DNA from: Corticium candelabrum
Taxonomy: Eukaryota; Porifera; Homoscleromorpha; Homosclerophorida; Plakinidae
Reading direction: 5' to 3'
Assembly (NCBI RefSeq): GCF_963422355.1
Contig: NC_085098.1
Coordinates: 1,010,621-1,074,620, forward strand
Length of the DNA stretch: 64,000 bases
Positions within the stretch are counted from its first letter, which is position 1. Every line of letters starts with the position of its first letter. Below the pieces are notes generated by a model. That model had not been told where the DNA came from and ran no database searches. It saw nothing but the letters and a program-made list of their open reading frames with translations. Shown in pieces: positions 35,781-44,941 of this stretch. A program made the position numbers and the translations under genes.

Positions 35781-35918
35781 TGTAGAGTGTACCTAAGAAT
35801 AGCTTATAATTAGATATGTGATCACGTGCTTCCGGTATCGTAGAGTATATAGCAGAGCACCTATAGTAATGAAGTGTCTTTCGTTTGTTCTACGATCCTG
35901 CACCCGCCTCTCACTACA
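35781..35918 (+). repeat. 5' LTR of the plus-strand gypsy element
   Basis: 138 bp, TGTAGAGTGTACC...CCTCTCACTACA. Confidence 0.95.
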
Positions 35919-35963
35919 TCTGGTGGAGAACCGTTCGTTTGGTTTTGAAACTGGTGCCTTCGT

Positions 35964-36671
35964 TATGCCTCCGCGAAAAAGTGAAAGGTCACAGGCACGG
36001 CAAGATCGTTCGATTACCCCAGAAGACCCTGTCCACTCTCACCGTCTGGATTCTGCATCTCGCCCTTCGCTGGTTCCAGTTCAACTGGACAAGTTTTGGG
36101 GTGACGACAGAGAAGATTTGGACAGCTGGCTTTTCCATGTCACTTCAGTGGCACAACTTGAACGCTGGCCGCCCCAACTTCAACTTCGACATGCTGCGGT
36201 AGCTTTGGCTGGTCGTGCTCGTGCAGAGTATCACTCGTTTGTTGCAGTAACTCCAGAAACAGACCTGTCGTAGTACTCATCTGAATCGTTCCTGCACACT
36301 CAGTTTGGGCCAAAGAATCCGGTGCGTTTCTACACTCGCAAATTGATGTCTATTCGGCAGGGCGGACATGAAACCGTTTCGGGGTACAGCTCTCGTTTCG
36401 CAGTACTTTACTACAGTTTCACACGGCTCAGGTCTCGGCGCTACCCGACCTTACAGTGGTCACTTGGGATCAGGAAGGCCTTCGCCCGGAATTTCAAGTC
36501 GAATTGGAAAGAGACCAACCGAGTACTTTAGCAGAAGCCATTCGAAGTGCGGAGAAAGCTGAAAGGATTTGGAAACGTGAAAGAAGCCCACATCCTGCAC
36601 CTGACGGTACAGCTGAGTGCTTTGCGGTCACCCGCTCACAATGGAAGTCCAATGGTTCGTCTGGTGGTTAA
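35964..36671 (+). pseudogene. Gypsy Gag, broken
   Basis: Starts MPPRKSERSQARQDRS and continues with a capsid-type segment (LDSWLFHVTSVAQLERW, ALAGRARAEYHSF) to a TAG stop at 36271-36273. After it the same domain continues (QFGPKNPVRFYTRKLMSIRQ, GGHETVSGYSSRF) and then changes frame near 36405 into EGLRPEFQVELERDQPSTLA. A retrotransposon Gag with one stop and one frame change. Confidence 0.8.
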
Positions 36672-37395
36672 CCGCAACAGCCACCTACTACGGTACTTTC
36701 ATAACCTTCTGAGCACTCCACTGTTTTGCTTCAACAGCTCGTTACTCAGCAATCACAATTATTGGCACAACCAAGTCACGTCATCAAGCTCCTTCAGTCA
36801 CAACAGGCGACTGCGGTATCCCCGCATCCTCTTCTCGTGGTTTTGTCCGGTTTGGTTCTACAGCTTCCGAGTTTCGTGGTGAATGCCTCTACTGTCATAA
36901 GTATGGACATCGCATCGCCGAGTGCCGCAAACGTCTGGCACGAGAAACCGCTTCTCGTTTCCAGTCTCAACCTCAGTCTAGTCAAACATCTGTTGCTCCT
37001 ACCGCAATTCAAACACCTGTCGCCACTACTGCGCGCTTCGTTGATTCACAACGCGATTCTGCTCCTTCATCCGGTTCAAGTTCTTCCACTCAACCACCGC
37101 AGCGCCCCCATAATCCAGTCTACGTTATTGACCGCGAGGTGTCTAGTTCAGAGATTCTCAATCCTCCACTTCCAGCTGTTTCCACTTGTCACGTCACTGT
37201 TGACGGAACTGAAATTACTTCTTGTGTCATTGCCTCTGGAGCCGCTGCCTCGCTTGTTTCTCATATTTTTGTCGAAGGTCTTGGTCGTGACGTCACACCG
37301 CCGTCAGCTGTTCCACACACTCTTATTGCGGCGGATGATGGTCAACTTCATGTGGTTGGTCAAACACAACTCACGTTGTCTGTTGGATGGCGATA
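36672..37395 (+). pseudogene. Gypsy zinc knuckle and protease region
   Basis: Ser/Gln-rich stretch, then one CCHC knuckle (CLYCHKYGHRIAEC, about 36880-36922), then a protease-like domain in the frame 37139-37396. The active-site position reads CVIASGAAASLV, where the family has D-S/T-G: GCC replaces a GAC/GAT codon, removing the catalytic Asp. The frame ends at 37396, and the downstream pol frame differs. Confidence 0.75.
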
Positions 37396-38507
37396 AGCGG
37401 ATTACACATTCATTCGCGGTAGTCCAAGACTTTAAATTTCCTGTTCTCTTGGGTTCCGACTTTATGCGACTTGTCCGCGCCGTCATTAGCTACAAGAAAG
37501 GCACTGTCACATTTGGCGGCCCTGGTCCAAGTCAAAAAGCCACACTTTCCATTTTCAGCGTTTTCACCGATCAGGATGGCACTGCTGCTTCCGTCGAACT
37601 TACTGGTCCTGTTGGCCGTGTTTGCGTTCTTACTGTCTCGCAATCTATTCCTGCACTATTGGATCCAACCGTGACTTCTACCATTCCGATCTCTAGTCAT
37701 CGTGACGACTCACCTTCTGCCTCGAACGTACTCGATCATCCAACCAGCTCTTCATCACTTAGGCAAGCAAGTGCTTCCACTGTTGTCAGCGAGCATCTTC
37801 GTTCGTCACAAAAAATTAAGTTACGTACTCTGATTGACTCATACGCTGACGTTTTTGCGCAAACCATTGATGACCGTTGCCGTTCTACTGTCGCTACTCA
37901 TCGCATCGATATCGGCGACCATCTCCCAGTTAACACGCCACCGTACTGGCTGCCTCCGGCCAGCAGAGAAGAGGTCCACAAACAAATCCAGTGCCTTGTG
38001 CGCAACGTTATTGTTCGAGAATCCCGTTCTCCATGGGCCAGTCCAGTCGTTCTTGCCGATAAATCTGAGGGAACAAAGCGTTTTTGTGTTGACTACCGAC
38101 GAGTCAACGCTTGCACAAAAAAGGACCGTTATCTTTTACCTCGCGTCGATGATAGTCTCGATATTCTATCGGGAAAGAAGTGCTTCACAAGTCTTGATCT
38201 CATGTCCGCCTACTGGCAAATTCCTGTCGCTCCGGAGGATATTGAGAAGACCGCGTTTATTACTCCTGTTGGATTGTTTGAGTTTACCACCATGCCATTC
38301 GGTGTCTGTAACGCTCCCAGTTCCTTTCAACGGGCAATGGATTCTGTTCTCGCTGGCCTCAAATGGCGTACTTTTATCGTGTATCTTGATCATATTCTTG
38401 TTTTTTCTATTGATTTTGACAGCAATCTTAAAGATTTGGAAACAGTATTCCAGCGACTCCGACACCACAACATCAAGTTGAAACCTATCAAATGCAATTT
38501 TGCCTAA
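37390..38507 (+). pseudogene. Gypsy reverse transcriptase
   Basis: Open frame with the end of the protease region (FKFPVLLGSDFMRL), then RT blocks SPWASPVVLADKSEGTKRF, CVDYRRVNACTKKDRY, FTSLDLMSAYWQIPV, MPFGVCNAPSSFQRAM and VYLDHILVFS. The catalytic Asp pair YLDD reads YLDH, so the second Asp is lost. A stop at 38505-38507 (TAA in place of a sense codon) ends the frame shortly before the connection domain. Confidence 0.85.
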
Positions 38508-39190
38508 CAAGAACTTTGTTACCTTGGATATCTGATCAACCCTGACGGTATCGGCCTTAATCCCGCCAAAGTAACAGCTGTCACTTCACTCAAAGTGCCT
38601 CAAACCAAATCTCAGTTCAAGTCATTCCTGGGTTTGACGTCCTACTACCGCCATTTTGTTCCATCCTACGCCGCTGTTGCCGAACCACTGACGCGATTAC
38701 TCCAAGACAACACTCCGTTCCAGTGGACTGTCGCTCAGCAAGAAGCTTTTGATAGTCTGAAACAACAACTCACGTCTGCGCCGCTTCTTGTTCATCCTGA
38801 CTGGAGTAAGCCCTTTCTGTTACAACGGATGCTTCTGATCTTGCTATCGCCGCTATCCTGGCTCAGGTCGACGACCACAACAAAGAACATGCCATTTCTT
38901 ATGCTAGTCGTCAGCTGTCCGCTGCCGAACGTCGATACGATACCCGCCAGAAAGAGCTTTTGGCCGTTCTGTACGGAGGTGAGTGTGTTCGGAAGTATCT
39001 TCTCGGTGTTCACTTCACGTTGGAGACAGATCACGCTAATCTTCGATGGCTAATGTCTGCTAATCATCAAGCAGGTCGTTTAGCTCGCTGGGTTCTGAGA
39101 CTTCAAGAATTTGATTTCACTATCCGTCACAAGCCGGGCAAAGCGAATACTAACGTTGACGCCCTGTCTCGCCTACCGAACGACACATTC
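38508..39190 (+). pseudogene. Gypsy RT connection and RNase H
   Basis: Continues with FKSFLGLTSYYRHFVPSYAA (38620) and LTSAPLLVHPDWSKPFLL, changes frame at about 38822, then DASDLAIAAILAQVDDHNKE, ISYASRQLSAAERRYDTRQ and KELLAVLYGGECVRKYLLG, with the tether stretch HKPGKANTNVDALSRLP. Confidence 0.8.
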
Positions 39191-40704
39191 GTGATTCAGC
39201 CCTCTGATGTTCCTATCCTCGCTGTTGGTCCAGACACTATTGCTCTTCCGACTCGTGATGAAATCCGGCAACAACAGGTAACTGATCCGCTTTTACATGA
39301 TGTCCTCGACTTTCTGAAACACCCTCAAACAAGGGAGGCTTCTCCAGAAGTTAAGCAGGTTCTTCGCGATACCGGCACCATTTCGATTGACTCCAGTACC
39401 GGTCTACTTATGCACACTACTGTTGTCAACGGACGTCGCTGTCATGTACCTATACTACCACCAGCCACCCATCTAGTAGCTATGAAAGCTTTACACGGTC
39501 TGCCGATCGCCGGTCACCTTGGGTACAAGAGCACCTATCACCGTATTCGTGCACAGTTCTACTGGAAAGATATGGCTCAAGACATTAAGACATTCGTTCG
39601 CTCGTGTCTTCCTTGCCAGTCCCGTAAGCCTCCTCCACCTCGTCACTCGGGTCATCTACAACTCTTCAGTGCATCTCATCCTTTCGAGACTGTTGGTGTT
39701 GACATCTTCGGTCCACTGCCACGTACAACTCACGGCAACCGTTATGAGGTCGTGATGGTTGACAGGTTTTCTAGATGGACAGAGTTCGCTCCAGTCCCGG
39801 ACATCACTAGTACTACGGCTACTGTTGCTGATGCTTTTGTCAACTCCATCATCCTTCGTCATGGTTGCCCAAACCACGTAATCCCTGACCGTGGTTCCAA
39901 ATTCACGTCCAATTTTTTTCGCGCATTGCAACTCGTCTTGGTATCTATAAGCTCTTTACCAGCGCCTATCATCCACAGACCAATGGTCAAGTTGAACGAA
40001 TGAATCGATACCTCGCTGCAGCTCTGATCGTGTACGTCAATGAGCATCAAGACGACTGGGATCAATATCTAGAAGCCCTAGCTTTTGCATACCGCACTAG
40101 CTTCCTTGAGGCTATTGGCAACACCCCTTTCTACCTGGTGAACGGCCGTGATCCTCGTCTACCAACTGATGTTTCGTCCAGTACCCCTCACGATCTTGAA
40201 GTCGATGTACACCAGTACGGTTTGTCGCTCACCCAGTACATCAAAGACGCTCACACCGCCGCTCGTCATGCCCAAGACAAATCGGATGTCTCTCGTAAGC
40301 GATATTGTGATGCCACTTACCGTATCGTTCATTTTGACGAAGGCAGCCTGGTTCTTCTGCATCTGCCTTCCCGTCAACCAGGTCGTTCGCCTAAGCTCTC
40401 ACCGCGTTATCAGGGGCCCTACCGAGTCATTCGCAGACTGTCCGACGTTCTCTACAAAATTTCTCACTTGAAAACCGGTGCTGTCACCACCATCCACGTA
40501 CAGCGTCTTCAGCAGTACATACCTCTTGAACCTCCAGTGGCTGTACCTAGTCGACCAATCCTTCTGCACGACGATTCTAACAGTGACACGGAGTCCCGTT
40601 CTTCGGCCGACGTTCCTGCTCGCTCTACTGCAGCCACCGTCTCATCTGCTCGACCCGTTCGCAGTACTGCTGGTATTCCGGCACAACGGTTTGCAGATTT
40701 ATGA
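39191..40704 (+). pseudogene. Gypsy integrase with C-terminal tail
   Basis: Zinc-binding motif (LPIAGHLGYKSTYHR, SCLPCQSRKP), then the catalytic core: VGVDIFGPLPRT (first Asp), CPNHVIPDRGSKFTSNF (second Asp), a frame change at about 39930, then HPQTNGQVERMNRYL (Glu). The tail contains GSLVLLHLPSRQPGRSPKL, YQGPYRVIRRLSDVLYKI, typical of the GPY/F module. Stop at 40702-40704. Confidence 0.85.
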
Positions 40705-40822
40705 CTTTTGCTTGTTTATCCTGTCTTTTCGTTCGCTTCTTGTTTAGTCGTTTCGTTTCGTTTTGTGTGTACTGTTTTGCTGTAGCACACATGAGGACTT
40801 GTGCCCCAAGAGAGGGATTTAT

Positions 40823-40959
40823 TGTAGAGTGTACCTAAGAATAGCTCATAATTAGATATGTGATCCGTGCTTCCGGTATCGTAGAGTATATAGCAGAGCA
40901 CCTATAGTAATAAAGTGTCTTTCGTTTGTTCTACGATCCTGCACCCGCCTCTCACTACA
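40823..40959 (+). repeat. 3' LTR of the plus-strand gypsy element
   Basis: 137 bp, preceded by a purine-rich AAGAGAGGGA tract. Confidence 0.95.
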
Positions 40960-41335
40960 GTATGCTTAAATAATCAATTAAATTGATTAATTAATAATAA
41001 TTACAAACTTAGACAAATACACACATACACACATCTAATTTTACATGTCAGTAATGATGTAGTCGGTATTGTAGAGTTTTGTGAGATAAACATTGCAGAA
41101 ATTTCCAAAAGATAGTTTCAAACTTAATGCACGACTAACAAGGTCCTTGGATTGAATTATTGTGTGAATTCATGTTAATTTGTTTCTGCTGTGTATGAAA
41201 TCTCTACAATAACTAATATTAATGAAATAAATGGTCACATGACATAATATGTTACCAGTCCTTCTCCTGGCAAGTGGAACAAAAAGAACGTGGAGCGCGC
41301 GCGAGGAGGAGGACTGGGGTAAGTAGCCTCGTCCC
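40960..41335. other. No gene seen
   Basis: AT-rich sequence right of the gypsy target site. A short GC-rich AGCGCGCGCGAGGAGGAGGA patch precedes the foldback. Confidence 0.4.
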
Positions 41336-41434
41336 CAGACTCTCTCGCGCTAGTCTTGTCCGGTACCCGTATGACAATTCCAGGCGCTGGAATTGTTATA
41401 CGGGCACCGGACAAGACTAGCGCGAGAGAGTCTG
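41336..41434. repeat. Near-perfect 99-base hairpin
   Basis: Two 48-base arms (CAGACTCTCTCGCGCTAGTC... and its complement ...GACTAGCGCGAGAGAGTCTG) with two mismatches around a 3-base loop GCG. No coding. A foldback MITE or a transcribed hairpin are both possible. Confidence 0.9.
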
Positions 41435-42291
41435 TGTACTTGACAAGAGCTCGATCGACTATGACGTCATAGTTCTACTCGAAGTCCCGGCTAAGCGAAT
41501 GATTGTCTTGTGCTTGCTAATCCTTGAATCATTGTGCCCATCAGATTGTAGTAGCAATATGATTCTTTCGAGCGCGTGAACTTTCTTTCATGGCAACAGA
41601 CAAGCAGCCTACATCGTGCTCAGCGTACGACGCGGAAGCGACAGCTGCAGTAGACCAGCAGTCACATTTGAAATCCCAAACCAAGCTAAGCAACCGGCAA
41701 CACATCGAAGGTATCGTGTACACTGCTTTTCGTATGAGAGTTGTCTGTTCAAAGTAGCAGACTTCCTGATCGGCCATGACCACGCCTACCTCCTTTCTGG
41801 TACTGTGCTGTTTAGTTGAACAAGGACAAAACTTACCAGGAACACGTGGGGAGTCTTCCGAAGATGATGCGATTAACAGTCGCTTACCACAGGTACGTTC
41901 TAATGTAGAAGTTGTTGCTACATCAACTTTCATTTTCGTTTATGGGCGTGGTTAGGTGCAGCCTGACATTATTGTACAGTACAGTCAACATTTTTAACGA
42001 TATTTTCATCTATCACGTCGGTGGGCGGGACTCATCACTGATAGTAAACCGCGCCTGCAGCTTGGTCACTATTGTCTCTAGAACATGGTAGGAAAACATC
42101 AAGTTTCATCGTGTCACTTTCGTTTGCTGAAATTGAGGCGTCAAGAGAGTGGTAGGGGAGCTAGATTATGCGCAGTTGCATCAGAAGAGCCAAAGAAAGA
42201 AAGGAACGTTCAGAAGAGAATTCAAAAAAGCTTGCATGAGCGCTCACAAATTAGTAATACAGTAATATGTATGGAGATGATCTCGAAAGTA
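41435..42291. other. No gene seen
   Basis: Short open frames on both strands at 41541-41933 overlap each other, and neither shows a family motif. Confidence 0.4.
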
Positions 42292-43647
42292 GGGTAGGTG
42301 TACCTGATTGTGGACACTCCCCGGTAATTTGAGTTACAATCGCTATTTTCTCTGGTTGCCTGCACGAAGAGACAGGGAAACATGTTGGATATATGCACCA
42401 ATGTCTAGGCTTGGTAACAGTACCTGTAGGACTAGAATCGCACAACATCAGCTAGCGCACTATCACAATGTACAGGATAACGTCTGTAAACAGCCTGGAC
42501 GCGGGGTGTATCCTAATTGTGGACATTTTTTCTCCGTTACAGAAAGCGACCGAGCCTGAGTAGCAGCTGGACTAGATACCTGAATGGTTGCCTCACAAGC
42601 TGATATTTTGGGCCGCAATCAAAACCATGTTCTGTGGTATATTACCTCTGTGTAAGATGGCGTCATGCCTTTCAAATTTTGCAGAAACCAAGTGTCCTGC
42701 CTATGATATGATGCAGGAGATGATCAATCATGTTTAGATGAACGTCTGAACTGTAAACTGTGGTTCTGGCATCTTTTTGCGTTGCTGGTAGAGCTGCTTA
42801 TTGATATCAGACAAGGTAGTTTTGACCTTCCACCTATTCTAGGTGAGTTTATAGGTTTTCATTTTGTGTCTTATTGTTGCCAGATCTAGTAGCAGTGAAG
42901 ACAGTCAAATTCTGACTGGATTACGAATGTCGCTGATATTGACATTCCACCTACTTTGTTCGTTCTCATTTCATACCCTATTGTGGCCAGATGTGGTAGC
43001 AGTGAAAACAGCTAGATTGTGGATTACTGATGTCTTTGTCTAGTATGTGTGAAGATATTCACGTGTTTACTGGACTGGAAATACACGTTCGCTCCCTGCA
43101 CATAGTGCGCATCTCTAGCACGTTACAATCAACGTAACTATAGGCTCAGAACTTTACCAAAGTACTTGATAATTACTTAACTAACGTCAGGGCACTTTCA
43201 TGATCCAACAAAAGATCGATTCGTATACCTTGAATTTGTGAACGTGATGGGAGGAACCTTGTAGGTGCTAACAGTTTTTCGCAGGTGAATTGTGGTGATA
43301 CACAGCAGAACATGGTTTTGATTGCAGCCCAAAATACCAGCTTGTGAGGCAACCATTCAGGTATCTAGTCCAGCTGTTACTCAGACCCAGTCGCATTCTG
43401 TGGCGGAGAAAAAATGTCCACAATTAGGATACAACTCTGTTTGGGCTGATCACAGACGTTATCCCGTATATTTTGCTAGTGCGCTAGCATACGTTGTGTG
43501 ATTCTAGCCATACATGTATTGTTCCAAAGCTTAGACATTGGTGCGTACATCAGACATGTTTCCCTCTCTCTCTGTTGCAGGTTACCAGAGAAACAGCGTT
43601 TGTAACTCAAATTGCGGGGAAGTGTCCACAATTAGGAACACCTACCC
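42292..43647. mobile_element. TIR element with about 360-bp inverted repeats and TA flanks
   Basis: 1356 bp. Starts GGGTAGGTGTACCTGATTG and ends CAATTAGGAACACCTACCC, with inverted homology continuing to about 42650 and back from about 43262. TA on both sides suggests a TA target duplication. The centre contains two diverged copies of an approximately 116-bp direct repeat (42828 and 42944: CCACCTA..., CCAGAT(C/G)T(A/G)GTAGCAGTGAA). No transposase: a non-autonomous DNA transposon. Confidence 0.8.
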
Positions 43648-44273
43648 TAGTAGTTATTTAGTATAAGCAGAGCAATCTGGAGAGAGTTGAATAGCTACCT
43701 AAAATTTAGTTACGCATCTTACATAAGTGTATCATATTCCAATAGCTCCAGCTCAAAGTTGTCTAGATTCTGCTTTCGGTATTTTGGCCAAAAGAGACAG
43801 AAGAGATGTTGTGACTATTCTAGAACATTTTCAGAAGAAAGGGGACAAGCAAGAAATGATGAAAAGCGATCAAGGCGTGACTTTTGCAGCCTAATCCGGA
43901 AAACATAAAGAAATGCGTCCTAAATGCTATATTGACCTTGTGGCCAATCTGCTCAAAGAGTATATATAGTGCTCGTCAGCGTGTGCGAAATTGCTAGAAC
44001 TCCAGGGAAGGGATGGGGTGTAGAACAGCTTTACTGTTGATGCACATATATATTTATTCAAAAGTACGTAATCAGGATGGCGTGATCTGTAAACAAAACA
44101 ACTCCATTGATCCTGGGTACATCCCTAGCTCATGAATTCTGCAAGTGACACGCCTTTGCACCGTCTAGATGCGAGCGACAAAGAATACCCACAGAAACTC
44201 GTTAGTGCTACTCATGTTTGTCGTCTGTTTAATTAAAGAGTTTCCTACACTCTTCTCTATACTATAGTATTTT
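43648..44273. other. Possible decayed coding fragment, unidentified
   Basis: At about 43745-43990 one plus frame reads protein-like (GILAKRDRRDVVTILEHFQK, then CYIDLVANLLKEYI) across two stops. I do not recognise it. Confidence 0.2.
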
Positions 44274-44354
44274 GCGTTCAATTATCCGATTGAGGCGTTC
44301 AATTATCCTATTCGAGCATTCAATTATCCGACTCAAGCATTCAATTATCCGAGG
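44274..44354. repeat. 21-bp tandem repeat, four units
   Basis: GC(G/A)TTCAATTATCC(G/T)A with variable six-base spacer, four head-to-tail units. Confidence 0.9.
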
Positions 44355-44458
44355 TTCAGTCATAGAAGTACCAAATCTCTAGCAATAATTCTCTCAGTGT
44401 GATACGTAAAGTCAAAACCGCACACATTTCTTTCATGACGTCTCTCTGGCATGCGTCG

Positions 44459-44474
44459 GGGGGGGGGGGGGGGA
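44459..44474. repeat. Poly(G) run
   Basis: About 15 consecutive G. A likely site of sequencing length error. Confidence 0.9.
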
Positions 44475-44941
44475 CTGGGGAGGCTTTACCTTCTCCATGC
44501 AATCTTTTGTAGAAGTGCCAAGCAAAGCGCCATGTTTTCCTCAGGTTACCAAACAAACAGATTAATCTTGGTGTGGTGTGTTGACAACGACGTTATAACT
44601 ATCTGTGTGATGGAACACATCATCATTTCAGTTTGGTGAAGGCTTAAGCCAGTGCCGAAAAAAGTAATGACAGCTGAAGTGCGCATATCACACCTTCCCC
44701 AAAAATGACGGACGTCCATGCTGTGGAAGTAAAAAAGTAAAAATGGGGCGTGGATTTGCAGTGTGATTTATTAGTACCTCGGACCACACTACGCCGGTGA
44801 CCGCCTTATGTTCTAATCACGCTTGCCACAGTTGTATAGTCTTTGGACGTATTGTATACATATAATCACCACCTCTGATAACATCAACTCTTTAACTAGG
44901 TGTATTCAGGCTGCCGGACCGTTCTGTCAAAAGAATTCGCC

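Larger units (their letters stand above)
35781..40959 (+). mobile_element. Complete Ty3/gypsy LTR retrotransposon, young but inactive
   Basis: 5179 bp with LTRs of 138 and 137 bp that differ at only about three positions, and a GTAT target duplication (35777-35780 and 40960-40963). A primer-binding-like TGGTGGAGAACC begins two bases after the 5' LTR (35921). The order is Gag, protease, RT, RNase H, integrase. The close LTR match means recent insertion, yet the coding part already has stops and frameshifts, so it was probably mobilised in trans by an intact relative. Confidence 0.95.

Noticed and set aside
38166..38510. Antisense ORFs inside gypsy pol (and at 37304, 39656, 40159)
   Set aside because: Shadows of the coding strand without domain features.
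41541..41933. A 130-codon minus-strand gene
   Set aside because: No family motif, overlapped by an opposite frame, no promoter or splice support.
44274..44354. CRISPR-like array
   Set aside because: Four adjacent 21-bp units with no proper spacers, in a eukaryotic genome; a minisatellite.
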